Of a stretch of DNA of 64,000 bases, positions 51,775-63,705 are shown one piece after another. The notes beneath the pieces were generated by a model, which did no database searches, was not told the DNA's origin, and saw only the letters and a program-made list of their open reading frames with translations. The first letter of the stretch is position 1, and every line of letters begins with the position of its first letter. This DNA is from Porphyra umbilicalis (Eukaryota; Rhodophyta; Bangiophyceae; Bangiales; Bangiaceae): NCBI GenBank assembly GCA_002049455.2, contig KV918822.1, forward strand, positions 62,001 to 126,000, read 5' to 3'. Position numbers and translations under genes: made by a program.

Positions 51775-53492
51775 TCACGGCTCGGCAGCCAATGGGGTGC
51801 CGCCGAGCCATCGCCAGGTGGACGCAACCACCCAGCGGCCAACAGCAAGAACAAGGCACGCGCCGCACCGCCCGCCGCGCTCGTACAAAGACCTCAGCAG
51901 GTGCCCGTGCCCCCCCCCGACCCCCCCTCGCCTCAGGTACCCCCCCCCCCGCCTCCTCCTCATCATCATCCTCCTCCTCCTCCTCCTCCTCCCCCCGTCA
52001 ACCACATCCGCAACGATCAGAAACTCGACAAACACCGCGCCAATCTCCAACGCCGGCCGCGGGCGGAGGGCGGGCGGCGCCGCTGCCCCCCCCGCAAAGC
52101 CGCCCGCCCCCCCCGCGCCTCGCGCAGCCGCCCCCCCCACTGGCGGACCCCCCCCCCCCCGTACCCCACGGCTGCACCCATGCCGCCGCCGCCGCCACCC
52201 CCCCCCCCCCCCCCCCCCCAATGCCTGACGCCCCCCCCACCCGCAGCTGAATGGCGAGCGAGAGCATCCCGTCAAAGTTGGTGCGGATTTTCGTGTACTC
52301 AGAGTGCCCGAGCGCCCGCACCGCGCGGCGCAGCAGCGCCAGGCGGTAGGACGACACCTGCGTGGCGCGGATGGTGAATTTGGTCAGCGGCCCCGACCCG
52401 CCGCGCCCGTCGTCGGGCGCCGGCAGCACAATGTCGCACTGGGGGATGGACGCGAGGCGCGGGGGGAGGGGACTGCCGCCCGTCGCGCTGGGCGTGCCCG
52501 CCGCCGCCGCCGCCGCCGCCGCCGCGGCGGCGGGCGTCATGCCGGCCGCGGGGGTGCCGCCGCCCCCGCCCCCCGGCGCGCCCACCGCCGAGTCGGCAGA
52601 CGCGCCCGTCAGGATGCCGAGCGTCAGCGGCGCCGGCGAGCGGAAGCGAAAGTGGGGCGCCTGCGCCGACAGCCGCAACTCGGCGTGCGTCGCGCCCCCA
52701 TAGTCGAGTTCCAGGAGGCACTCGCGGAGGGCGGGGGAGGCGATCATCAGGTGGTTCTGGATGCCGTCTCTGGCAAAGGCAAAATCCGTCAAGCCCGTAC
52801 CGTCAATGGTGGCGAGCGTGCATTGGGTGAGCGTGTCCTTCTCCTGGGCGGCAGGGCCGTGGGGGGGGGGGCGGAACGCATGCAAGCGCGACGGGGTGGG
52901 GCGGGCGTGTGGACAGCGTTATGAGTCAAAGAATGTCAGGTCAGTGCCACGACGACGGCACACAGGGGCCAACAAAAGCGGCGGCACCCCGAACCGCCCA
53001 GCAAGACCCGCCTATGCCACGCGGTTCAGCCAGCTTGGACGCATCCGCGCCCCGCTCACCCGCCCCTCCCTCAGCATTCCCCCCCCCCCCCCCCCGTACC
53101 TGCAGCAACAAGACCAGCGGGTGCCCCTGCCCGACATAGATCAGCTGCAGCGCGGTCGGGTGCTTATCCCAAAAGCCGCTAAACAGGTTGAGGCAGTCGA
53201 GCAGCGGCCCGAGGGCCACGTGCGCGGCCACGTCCGGGCGGCGGACGGTGAATTGGGCAAACACGGACTTGCGGAGGACGACGCGCGCTTGGAGGCACCC
53301 CGCGTCTTCCACGGCCAGGCGGAGGCCCCCGTGTTCGGGGACGGAGAGGACGACGACGGCGCCTTTGCGGGCCGGCGTCGCGATGCACGCGAGCGCGTCG
53401 GCGAGGATGCGCGCCGTGTCCAAGCGGCAGGAGAGGAGCGGCTCGTCCGCCGTGCCCTCGGGGGGGTCCGCGGCGGGGGCAGGCTCCGCCAT
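51775..53492 (-). CDS. RAD1: RAD1 subunit of the 9-1-1 checkpoint clamp
   Basis: Three exons in consistent phase 0: 53492-53100, 52843-52241 and 52044-51775, with introns 53099-52844 and 52240-52045, both GT-AG. Exon 1 starts MAEPAPAADP and includes SCRLDTARILADAL, VLSVPEHGGLRLAVED and the FAQFTVRRP block. Exon 2 contains EKDTLTQCTLATIDG, a typical ELDYGG strand, low-complexity Gly/Ala insertions, and FTIRATQVSSYRLALLRRAVRALGH. Exon 3 adds IGAVFVEFLIVADVV, matching the last core strand of RAD1. RAD1 forms a heterotrimeric PCNA-like ring with RAD9 and HUS1, loaded at damaged DNA to activate ATR. About 421 residues, longer than the ~280 of animals because of the insertions and a basic tail. The exact C-terminus is less sure. 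Confidence 0.87.
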
Positions 53493-54180
53493 GGGCAATG
53501 TCAAGGGGGGGGGGGGGGGTGCGGAGACACGGCGAGCAGCGGCAGCGGGACTGCAATCAAGAGCAAGACACGCGGGGTGAGAGGCAAGGGAAGGATGGCC
53601 AGAGGCGGGCAGGGAGGAAAGAGCAGCAAGCCGCACCGAGTTCCAGTCCAACAGGGCAGTATGCCTGGGGAAGCGCAAGCAGTACCGCTGCTGCCGAGGC
53701 AGAGCCCCGCCAAAGACGCGCCGCGGTGCGGCGGTGGCGCTGGACGAGGGGGTGCGGGCGTGGCGCCAAGGCGCGCCCGCCGAAACGCATCGGCGGCCCC
53801 GACCACATGGGGAATTGCCACGTGGCAACGACGTACGGATCGCACGGGGCTGACCCCACGCCGGCGCGGATCCGACCCGCCGGGTGGCACCGGCGTGCTG
53901 CCACCGACGCGGGGCGCCCACGCAGCGCCCCTGCCGCCGCCATCCCCTTCACCCCGGCCGGCCCTCGCCACTGTCGACCGGCGCTCCCCTGGTGGCGGTG
54001 GCGTTGGCGCCCCCCCCCCCCACCCCCCCCACGGCGGGTCACCCGCACGGCCGCCCCCCGCCATGGCGCCGGCGCGGGCGCCGTCCCCCCCCCCCTCCCC
54101 CCCTCGGCGCGTACCTGGCGGGGGCCCCCCCCCCCCCCCTGCTCTTCCCACCAACGGTGCCGGCGACCCCCCCCCCCACC
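53493..54180. other. Divergent spacer between RAD1 and the nucleotidyltransferase
   Basis: About 0.7 kb, GC-rich, with a G run directly before the RAD1 ATG (53506-53518). The transcription start of the plus-strand gene must lie here. Nothing else was recognised. Confidence 0.4.
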
Positions 54181-55364
54181 CGCGCGGCGGCACAAGCGTC
54201 GCTCGCCGCCGCCGCCGCCGCGTCCCCGTCGGCCGCCACCCTCCCCGGCGGCGTCGTTGCCATTGTCTTGGCGGGGGGGCAGGGCACCCGCTTCGTCGCG
54301 CCCGCCCCAAAGGTCCTCGTCCCGTTTCGGGGGCGGCCCCTCGCCGAGATTGTGGTCGCCGCCGCCGCCGCCGTCGGCGCGGTCGTCGTCGTTGTCGTCG
54401 GCCACGCCGCCGACCGCGTTGTGGCGACGCTCGGCGGCGGCGCCCGCGGCGGCGCGGCGCCGCTGGCGGAAGCTCCGGCAGACGCGGCGGTGGCGGCGCC
54501 CGCGGCGGCGGCGGCGGCGGCGGCGGCGACGCCGCCGCCGTCGCCACCGCCGCCACCGGGCCACGGCCACGGCGCGGCGGCGGCGGGGGACCCCCCCCCC
54601 CCCGCGTCGGCGCGTTTGTCCTCCAAGAGCCCCGCCTCGGCACGGGCCACGCCGTTGGCGTGGCGCTAGCCGGGGCGGTCCCCCCCGACTGGGCGGGCAC
54701 CGTCCTCGTCCTTTGCGCCGACACGCCGGGCGTCGACGGGGGGCTGCTCGAGGGGCTCCTCGCCACGCACCGCCGCTTCCTCGCCGCCGACGGCGCGCAC
54801 GGGGCGACGGTGTTGACCGGCTCCCGCGCCGCGTCGGCGAGCGGGGGGGATGGCTACGGCCGCATCGTGCGGGCGGCCAAGGCGGGGCGGGGCGGCGCCG
54901 GCGACGGCGACGACGCGGCCGCGGCGGTCATTGTCGACATTGTCGAGCGCAAGACGATTGCGGCGCTCGCCGCCGCCGCGTCGGCGGCGGCCAGCGGCGG
55001 TGGCGGCGACGGCGGCGGCGGCGCCGCCGCCGCCGCCCGCACGTATGGCGGCGTGTCGTGGACGGCGGCGGAGCTCGACGCCGTTGACGAGTTCAACTCG
55101 GGGGTGGTCGTTGCCGACGCGGGCGCGTACCGCGCCGCCCTGGCGGCCGTGGCGGCGAGCCCCACCGGCGGCGGCCGCGCCGAGTACTACGCGACGGATT
55201 TTGTGGTGGCCATGGCCGCCGCGGGGCGCACGGTGCGCGCGGCGGCCATGCGTCCGGCCGACGTGTGGCGCGTGGAGGGCGCCAACACGGTGGCGGAGCT
55301 GGCCGCCCTCGAAGCGCGCGTCGCGGAGCGGGCGCGCGTGCCGCCCGCGGCGGCGGACGCGTGA
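54181..55364 (+). CDS. GlmU-type sugar-phosphate nucleotidyltransferase
   Basis: Body from about 54235. VAIVLAGGQGTRF with PKVLVPFRGRPLAEIVV gives the pyrophosphorylase nucleotide-binding signature (54250-54360). LQEPRLGTGHAVGVAL, VLVLCADTPGVDGG, DGYGRIVR, VERK, EFNSGVVVADA and EYYATDFVVAMAAAGR follow in GlmU order, and the protein stops at 55364. It matches only the N-terminal uridylyltransferase half of bacterial GlmU; the left-handed beta-helix acetyltransferase half is absent. The likely product is UDP-GlcNAc or a related NDP-sugar. The first part (to about 54590) and the rest are in different frames, switching at a 14-base C run (54590-54603). The start codon is not certain: ATG candidates at 53884 and 54063 both lie in low-complexity leader sequence. 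Confidence 0.75.
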
Positions 55365-55884
55365 GGGCGGGGGGGACCACCCGTAGAGGGGGGGGGGCGG
55401 GCGCTCACGCCCGGTGGGCTGGCGCGTGCCGCGACCGTGAGCGCGGGGCGTGGGGCCGCGCCGCTGGGGGCATCGAGCAAGCGCAAAAGATGAGGGAACA
55501 AAAGCGGGCGTTGGCCGAGACCAACGTGCCCCTTCCATCCGACGTGGTCGGGACGCGGCACGCCCGGGGGGTTAAAAAAAAAAAAAACCAAAGGGAATCT
55601 ACCAAGGCAGCCACAAGAGCAAACACACAAGACACCACAACTGACGGCGCCGCACGGAAAAATCGACACGATACACGCGCGGGACTGCACGCCCGCACGC
55701 GGCCCCCACTCCGCATCCCCACTACACGCACCGGTGCACCCCGCGGAGACCACCACCAGACACGCCACGTCCTGGCCGCGAAACGCACACCGTCACTAGC
55801 ACCACAGTCACGCCTCCCCCCCCGCCCCCCCCCCCGCACCCCGGGTGCAACCAAGGGACCCCGCACAAGAAGAGATCGACGCCC
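55365..55884. terminator. Convergent 3' region
   Basis: 520 bases between the convergent nucleotidyltransferase and NmrA-like genes. It contains an A run at 55573-55586 and a CCCCCCCGCCCCCCCCCC stretch near 55819. Polyadenylation signals are presumably here. Confidence 0.35.
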
Positions 55885-56757
55885 TTACGCAAACACCCCC
55901 GCGTGGGCCTTGACAAAGTCCGCCACGCTCGTCGCCGACGACCCCGTCAGCGTGGCAAAATCATCATCGTCCCCCCCAAACACCGGGTCGCCGCTATCGA
56001 TCAGGTGGTTGAGCTCATTGACGCCGTCCGCCTGCCACGAGGGAAAGCCCATCCCAATCATCGCCTCCGTCGCCGCGTCGTACGGCACCTGCACGTACTT
56101 GACCTCCTTGCCGGCCGCGTCCGACACGGCCGCCGCAATGTCCATCCACGTCGCCGGCGGCGACATGATCTTGTACGTCTTGCCCTCGTGGCCCGCGCCG
56201 GTCAGGGCGGCGGCCACGGCCTTGCCGACATCGTCGGTGGAGACCCCCCGCCACGGCACGTCTGGCTTGGTCGGCCCGTACATGGCGCCGTCCGACTGGA
56301 CCGTCCCCGCCTGGCCGAGGATATTGTCCAAAAAGAGGGGGCACCGCACGTACGTGACGGGGAGGCCGAGCGACGTGACGCCCGCTTCGGCCTTGAGGAA
56401 CTGTTTGCCAAAGCAGGTGCGCACGTAGCCGCAGGTGGCCACCGACAAGACGACCAGCCGCTGGACGCCCGCCGCCTTGGCCGCCGCCGCCGACGCAATG
56501 ATCAGCTCCGCGCGGTCCTCGGTCGGGGGGGCGTTGAGGAAGGCCACCTCCACCCCCGTCAGGGCTTTGCGGAGGCCCCGCGGGTCCGTCGCCGCGCCCT
56601 CCACGCACGTGACGGACGGGAGGTCCGAAAAGAGCTCCGTCGCCTTGGCCGCCGAGCGCGCCACGGCCACGATTTCGGGGGCGGGCGACAGGGCGGCGAG
56701 CGCCTTGACAGTCGCCACGCCGGTCGAGCCGGTGCAGCCGACGACGGCGATCGACAT
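55885..56757 (-). CDS. NmrA-like NAD(P)-binding protein
   Basis: 290 residues from the ATG at 56757 (MSIAVVGCTGSTG). The N-terminal GxxGxxG dinucleotide motif (VGCTGSTGVATV) and the series of alternating strands and helices typify atypical short-chain dehydrogenases of the NmrA/HSCARG type. A Tyr-x3-Lys catalytic motif is not evident, so a redox-sensing or poorly catalytic role is possible. Other features are the RCPLFLDNIL segment, and VSTDDVGKAVAAAL followed by a KTYKIMSPP strand. There is no transit peptide. The coding-strand leader is almost pure C (56770-56823 on the plus strand is G), with the start directly after. Confidence 0.85.
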   Translation of the reverse strand: MSIAVVGCTGSTGVATVKALAALSPAPEIVAVARSAAKATELFSDLPSVTCVEGAATDPRGLRKALTGVEVAFLNAPPTEDRAELIIASAAAAKAAGVQRLVVLSVATCGYVRTCFGKQFLKAEAGVTSLGLPVTYVRCPLFLDNILGQAGTVQSDGAMYGPTKPDVPWRGVSTDDVGKAVAAALTGAGHEGKTYKIMSPPATWMDIAAAVSDAAGKEVKYVQVPYDAATEAMIGMGFPSWQADGVNELNHLIDSGDPVFGGDDDDFATLTGSSATSVADFVKAHAGVFA

Positions 56758-57698
56758 GGTTGCCGTAGGGGGGGGAGGGGGGGAGGGGGGGGGGGGTGGG
56801 GGGGGGGGGGGGGGGGGGGGGGGCCGCGCAGACGCAAAAATCAGCACGTGGTGCGGGGCAGCGGAAAGCGGTGGTATACCAACCGTCGGGGCGGCGCGCG
56901 GTGGGCGGGGCGGCGGGGGGTACGTAATCGACGCAAAAGGCGGGCGGGGTGCGCGCGGGGGCGGGTGGACAGCAACTCTGGCCGCAGGGGAGTCACACTC
57001 GACGCGGCGCGGGCAGACAATGGCGGGGGGGATATCTACGGGCGTGGGCGGACGGTGGGAGGGGGGGGGGGGGGGGGGTCAAGCGACTGCGTCAGGAGGA
57101 GGTGGGCCGCGTCTACGGGGCGGTCCGGATCGCGCGCGCGTGTGCCCCAAGGCCACTCGCGTGCAGGTCCGCAGTCGTAGGGCGAGGCGCGTCGCCAGCC
57201 CCGTCCGCGTCCGCCCTGTGGCTGGAGAACCCAGACCGCTGCTGGAGCGTACAGTAAATGAGGCTCGGACAGGTTTCTTCTGTGCATCGACTGTTCTTCT
57301 TTTCCCGCCTCTGTCGGCCGAGTCTGTCCCCTCGCAGCAGCCCGGTCTCGGCTTTGAAACTATTGCTGACAGTAAGAATTCAGCGGCATACTTTCGGCGT
57401 GAGAGAGGACTTTGCAGGATATTGGGCCAATTGATTCAACTGCCTATAGTGGTCACCGCAAGAGGCGCTCGTCGTGGACCACACGCGTGACGCTGGAGGG
57501 CCCCAGTACATCCCCTTGGCAGATGTCGAGAGCTCTCATCTCCACGGTGCCCGATGGATGTGGTCTGGCACCTCCCAGACACTCCCAGCCCCATCCCACC
57601 GCTTCCGTCCGCCGCGAGCAGACGGGCGTCACCTTTCCCCCCCACGCCCTGACCTTGGCGTCACTGCGCTGTCCCCGCAGCCGCCTGCATTGTCCACC
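56758..57698. promoter_or_regulatory. Divergent promoter region between NmrA-like and NHL genes
   Basis: About 0.9 kb. The first 60 bases are a nearly pure G tract. 57240-57560 is of lower GC, with TTCTTCTTTTCCCG pyrimidine tracts. No specific element was assigned. Confidence 0.35.
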
Positions 57699-58869
57699 AT
57701 GGCGGCCGTCAGCGCCTTTGCCGGCGCCGCCGCCGCGCCCTTCCTCCCCCCCTGGCGGCGCGGGCGACGCTGCCCCGCGGCCGCCCCGCCCGTCTGCCCA
57801 CATCCGCTCCACGGCGGCGGGTGGCGCGCCCCCCCCCCCCGCGGGCGGCCGCCACCCCAGACGGCGGCAAAGGCGACGACGGCGGGGACCCCCCCCCCCG
57901 CGGCGTGCGCCCCATCTCCCGCCGCACCGCCGTTGCGGCGGTCAATGGCGTCCTCGGCGTCGCGACGCTCGGGCTCCTCGTGCGGCTGCGGGAGCAGGCG
58001 CGCCTCCTATCCCCCGCCGCCGTCCTCACCGCCCTCGGCGCGCCCAAGGCGCCCTCCCGCAACGGCGTGGCGGCCGCGGAAGCCGCCACCGCCGCCGCGC
58101 CGACCGCCGCCGCAACGGCGGGTGGCCTCCCCCCGCCCACCCCCTCCTCCCTCGAGTACATCCGCAAAGCCGACGCGCGTGCCGACGCGCGCGTCGCCGA
58201 CTTTCCCCGCGGCGCCGAGTGGATCAACGCGCCGCCGCTGCGGTGGGGCGGGGCGCTCAAAAACAAGGTCGTCCTCCTCGACTTTTGGACCTACTGCTGC
58301 ATCAACTGCTACCACGTGCTGCCGGGGTTGGCCGCGTTGGAGGAGGCGGCGGGCCCCGCCGCCGGCTTTGCGGTCGTCGGCGTCCATTCCGCCAAATTCG
58401 ACGCGGAGAAGGACGGCGCCAACGTGCGCGCGGCGGTCGCGCGCTACGGCGTCGCGCACCCGGTTGTTAATGACGGGGGCATGGTGTTGTGGGGCGCCAC
58501 GGGCGTGACGGGGTGGCCGACGCGGGTGCTCGTCGGGCCGCGGGGCAACCTGCTCGCGCTCTGGTCGGGGGAGGGCAACGACGCGGACGTGCGGGATGTG
58601 GTGTCGGCGGCGCTGACTTTTTACGCGCCCGTCCTCAACAAGACGCCCCTGCCGGCGGCGCCGCCGTCGGCGGCGGGTGCGGGGCGGACGGGGTCGGCGG
58701 GCGCGACGCTGGCGGGCCTCCGCTACCCGGGCAAGGTCACCGTGTCGCCCGACGGGGGCACGCTCTACGTGGCCGACACGGGGCACAACCGGGTGCTGGC
58801 GGTCGACGCGGCGACGGGGGAGGCGCGGCGGGTGTGGGGCTCCCCGGGGGGCGACGCGGGCTTTGACGA

Positions 58870-58911
<42 letters not shown>

Positions 58912-59361
58912 GCGGTGCGCCTTTGCGGGCCCCCAGGGGTTGGCCGTCGACGCTGCCACCAACAGCCTGTACGTGGCCGACACGGACAACCACGCGGTGC
59001 GGCGGGTGGATTTGGCGTCGGGCGCCGTGACGACCGTCGGCGGCAATGGCACGCAGGGGTACGATTACGGGGCGGGCAAGGCCGGGGCGGCGCAGCGGCT
59101 GTCGTCGCCGTGGGATTTGGCCATTGCCGAGCTGCCCGCCGCCGCCGGCGGCCGCGCCCTCGTCGTTGCCATGGCCGGCACGCACCAGCTGTGGGCGTTG
59201 CCGCTCGGCGCCGCCGACGCGCCGACGGCGCCCGCGGGGCTGGCGGCCACCCGCTGGACCGTCTTTTCCGGCACGGGCCGCGAGGCGCAGCGCGACGCGC
59301 GCACCGCAGCGTCGACCTGCTGGGCGCAGCCGTCGGGGTTGGCGGTCGCCCCCCCCGCGGC

Positions 59362-59400
<39 letters not shown>

Positions 59401-60430
59401 GCCGCCGTCGCTCCTCGTGGCCGACTCGGAGTCGTCGTCGGTGCGCGCGGTGGCGCTCGGCGGCGCCTGCCCGTCGCGCACGCTCGTCGGCGGGGACGAC
59501 CTGCTCGCCGACAACCTCTTTGCGTTTGGCGACGTGGACGGGCGGGGCGGCCGCGCGCGGCTGCAACACCCCCTCGCCGTGGCGGCAGCGACCGACGGCA
59601 GCGGCGTGGCGTACGTGGCCGACTCGTACAACCACAAGGTCAAGCGCCTCGACGTGGGGGGGGGGGGCGTCGCGTCGTGGGTCGGTGGCGCCAAGCCGGG
59701 GGCGGCGGACGGGGCGGGGGTGCGGGCGGGCTTTTGGGAGCCGGGGGGGCTCGCGCTCTCCCCCGACGGCGCCACCCTGTACGTGGCCGACACAAACAAT
59801 GGGGCCATCCGGCGCGTCGACACGGCGTCGGGGTCCGTGACGACGCTCGGCGTCGGGGGCATTGGCGCGCTCCTCGCCGCGTCGGGCGGCGGCGGCGCGT
59901 CGGGCGCGGCGCCCGCGGGCGGCGGCGCCACGCGGCTCATTACCAACCGCGCGCGCGCGCGCCTCCTCCCCGCCCCCGACGGCGTGGCGTTTGCGCCCGC
60001 CGCCGACGGGTCCCTCTCCCTGCGCGTGCACCTCCCCCCCGGCGGGCGGTGGACCGACGGCGCGCCGTCCCGGTGGCAGGTCAACGCCACCGCCGCCGGC
60101 GGGGGCGACGCGACGGCGCGCCTGGCGGCGGGGGCGGTCACCCAAACGGGGCCCGCCGAGGGGTCGGTCGACGTGGCCGGGCTGGCGCTCCCCGCCGCCG
60201 CCGACGGGGGCGGCGTGGAAGTCGAGGCGCGCCTCTACTACTGCGGCACCGACGGCGTGTGCCGCATGGAGGCGGTCGTGTGGGCGGTGCCCGTGGCCGC
60301 GGGGGGGGGGACGCCGTCGCCCTCGAGCGCACCGTCGGCGGCCGGGCGTGAGGGGGCGGCGGCGGGCGCCCGGGGGGTGGGGACGAGAAAACACCGAAAG
60401 GGATGCCGGGGGAACACACAAAATTTCTAG
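57699..60430 (+). CDS. Thioredoxin-like plus NHL-repeat protein (SOQ1/NHLRC2-like)
   Basis: The ATG at 57699 (MAAVSAFAGAAAAPF) opens a transit-peptide-like N-terminus. The frame then shifts at a C run (57829-57841). The rest runs from about 57845 to TAG at 60428-60430. A single hydrophobic segment VNGVLGVATLGLLVRL (about residue 80-95) could anchor it. A thioredoxin-like domain follows (about 165-310) with WTYCCINC, the CxxC motif of SOQ1 and NHLRC2. Six NHL repeats then form a beta-propeller (YVADTGHNRVLAVD, YVADTDNHAVRRVD and so on), and a C-terminal beta domain ends it. In Arabidopsis SOQ1 these domains face the thylakoid lumen and suppress a slow form of photoprotective quenching. SOQ1 also has an N-terminal HAD hydrolase, which is absent here. 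Confidence 0.88.
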
Positions 60431-60726
60431 CGGGCGCGCCCGTGGCGCGACGCCCCGGGGGGGTGAGGGGGGGTGGCGTGACCGCCGTCGCACCACCCCC
60501 GCCCACCCCCGCGGGCGGTCGCCAAGCAGGTCCGCAGCGCAGGCGCCCCGGTGCGGGTTCTTCACAAACAAAACAAAACACAAAAGACGCACGGGGTACA
60601 CACGAAAACCAAGGAGAGCAAGCGGGAAGAAAAAAAAAAAAACAGGGCCACCACCCAAAAAACGCAAGTCAAGAAAGTAACACGCGCCCCCCCCCCGCCC
60701 GGGGGCCGCGGCGCCCCCCCCCCCCT
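60431..60726. terminator. Convergent 3' region
   Basis: About 300 bases between the NHL gene and the convergent large unknown gene. It holds A-rich stretches (60565-60585 and 60630-60645) in otherwise GC-rich DNA, consistent with 3' ends. Confidence 0.4.
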
Positions 60727-63674
60727 TCACGGCGCGCGGTACTGCACGACTTCGGCCATCATCCGCGTGACGACCGCGTGGAGGGCGAGCAGGTCCGCCA
60801 CGGACGCGGCGTGCACGCCCGACGCGGTCATGTCTGGGAGCGTCAGCGCCGCCTCGCAGTGGGCGGGCCCGACGCCGCCCGCGACCGTTGACAGTTTGAG
60901 GCGCACGGCGCGGCCGGCGAGCTCCCCCGCCAGCCGCTCCGACGCGACGCGGCGGACGGCGGTGAGGGTCACCCCCGCCGGCGGGCGCACCCCCCCCCCG
61001 CCAACCGCAACGACCCGTCAACGGTCATGCCAAAGGGGCCCGTGTCCCACGTGCCCTCCGTTTGCCACCGGCAGGCGGCGAGGAAGGCGACGACGCGCGC
61101 CTCCCCGGCGCACGGGGCGTCGCCGCCGCCGGCCGGCGCGGCCGCCGACGCGCCGCCCGACCGCCCCGACAGGAAGGACGCGGGGAGGGGCGGCACCGCG
61201 CCGCGGCCGCGGCCGCGCGACGCCACGTCGGCCGCCACGGCAGCGGCGGAGAGGCACCGCGGCGGCCGCTCGCCGACGTGGCACTCGCGCACGAGCTCCA
61301 ACCGCACCGACGGTTGGGGGGTGGGGGAGACGAGGGAGACGGCGGCGAGGCCGACCGGCGCGTAGCGCAGCGCCTCGAGCTGCAACCGCAAGTCCGTGGG
61401 GGGGGGGGGGGGGAGGGCACCGCCGTCGGCGCCGCCGCCGGCGGGAGCGCCCGCGGTGGCGCCGTCGGGGGGGGGACCCGCGCCGGCGGCGGTCGCGCCG
61501 GGGGCCGGCCCCGCCGGGGGCCGGCCGCCGCCGCCCTCTGCCGCCGGCGGCGGCGCGACCAGCGAGCACTTGGCGTGGTAGGTCACCCCCGCGAGGGCGT
61601 CGCGCAGGATGAGCAGGAGCACCTCCTTGCGCGGCTCCGACGCGGTCAACCGCAGGCGCGTTTTCGCAGAGTAGCGCAACAGGTGCCACTGCGGGCGGGG
61701 GACGTGGTGGGAAAAGGCCGATGCGACGGTCGGGGGGGGGGGAAGGAGCGCCTCCCCGCCGTCACCGTGGGTGGCGGTCGGCGACGCGGACGCGGCCGTC
61801 GCTAACGGTGCCGACGGCGCCGCCGGCAGGCCCACGCTCGTCAAGCCGACGCCGTGCAGTACCGAAAACGGCACGAAGGCGCCCGGCGTGGCCAAGACGG
61901 ACCGCGCAGTAGAGGGATCCACGTCGACCGCGGCGGGGGGCTCGCCGCCCTCGCCCCCGCCCGCCGCCCAAAACGCTTGCGTGCCGAGGTGCGCGCGCAG
62001 CTTGACGCGGCCCGCCCCCCCCGCCACGTACGCCTTGGTCGCCACCTCTAGCAGCTGCCGAAAGGCGGCCGCCACGTCCGTGTGCTCCCACGCGAGCAAG
62101 CGTCGGGGGCCGCGCGCGGGCACGGGCGCGGGCGCGACGGGCCTGCCGGCGGCACGGGCGGCGGCGGGGGCCCGCGGCGGCCGCACCCCCGACGGGCTGT
62201 CGAGCGACGCGCCGGCGGGCACAGCGGCCGCGTCGGCCGACGCGGAGCGGGGCGTCGGCGGCACCGCGCCGCCGCCGGCGCTGCTGCTACTGCTGTCGCC
62301 GCCGCCGCCGCCACCACCGCCGCCGCCGCCGTCGCCGACCGGCGGCCACTCGCCCGACCGCCGACGCCCGCCGTCGAGCAGCGACGCGCGGACGGTTGGC
62401 GACACCGAGTCGGCCACACGACGGAGGCGGCTGACGCCCGCCGCGAGCGCGTGCACCGCCCGCCGCGCGGTGCGCTCGTCGTCCCCCTCGAGGCGGCGAA
62501 AGGTGGCGACGAGGCGGTCGACGTAGAATTCGTCGACGAGCTCCTCCTCGTCTGCGCTGCCCCCGCCGCCGGGCCCGAGGGCGGGGCCGAGGAGCGGGCC
62601 GCCCCGCCCCACCAGCGCGCCGCCCACCCCCCCGCGGGCGAGGGACAGCGCGCCGCCGCCGCCGCCGCCGCCGCCGGGGCCCACCCCCGCGTCCGCGTCG
62701 GCCGACAGGGCGGCGGCGGCGGTGGCGGCGGTGACGGCGGTGGCCGAGACGGCCGCCTCCTCCGTGGCCGCCGCCCAGCCGGCGCCCGACTCGAGGGCGG
62801 GCAGCAGGACGACGCCCCCGGGGGGCCGCCCGCCCCCCCCCCGCACGTCGTCAAAGCCGTCGACCTCGGGGCGGGCGACAAAGCGCGCGCCGTGGAGCAC
62901 CCCAAACGCAGAGCTAAACACCGCCGTCACGTCCGCGTCGGCAAACAGGTCGTCCTCCCCCGCGTCGCTGGTCGCGTCGAGGCAGACGGCCGCCGCGGCA
63001 ACGGCGCCGTCGCCGCCGCCGCCGCCCGCCCCGCCCACACCGACGACGGCGCCGCCACCGCTGCCGTTGCCGCCGCACGCACCGCCACCCGCCGCGGCCG
63101 TTGCCGCACCTGCGGCGGCCGTCGCTGCATCAGTGGGGGCGACGAGCTCGTCAAACGCGCGCCGCTCGGCGAGGGAAAAGTGGAGCCGCGTAAGCGTCGC
63201 CGCGCCCGCGCCGGGCCCCGCCCCGGCCGCCCGCGCGGCGGCGGCGGCGGTGGGGGTGGACCCACGCGCGGGCGCGCCGCCCGTCGTGGACCGCCGCCCG
63301 CCCGACCGTGCGGGGGCGCCCCGACCGCCCACCCCCCCGCTCCCCTCTGACGCGGCGCTCCGCCGCTCGTCGTCGGTGGTGGGCCCGTCGCCCGACTCGG
63401 CGCTGCCGATGGAGCTGCCGCGGCTGCTGCCGCCACCACCGTCGCCGCCGCCGTCCGTGTCCCCATCCTCCCCGCCGCTAATCCCAGAGAGGCTCGCCGC
63501 GTCGACCGGCCGCGCGTCTGCACCCCCGCCGCCGCCGGCAAGAACCGGCGGAAGCACCTTGACGCGGGGGATCACCGCAACCGCCGGCGGTGCGCGGCCG
63601 CCCAGCGGCGGCACCAGCGCAGCGACCACGTCGGCCGGCGGCACACGACCGCCGCCGCCGCCGCCGCTGCTGCC

Positions 63675-63705
<31 letters not shown>

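Noticed and set aside
52761-55364. One 867-codon protein from 52761
   Set aside because: Only the part after about 54600 has GlmU motifs. Upstream it is antisense to RAD1, and the GlmU N-terminus lies in another frame.
58007-61021. Minus-strand open frame of about 1000 codons
   Set aside because: It is antisense to the NHL-repeat gene, which has clear domain motifs. Its composition (Arg/Gly/Ala) is the mirror of GC-rich codons, so it is a shadow frame.
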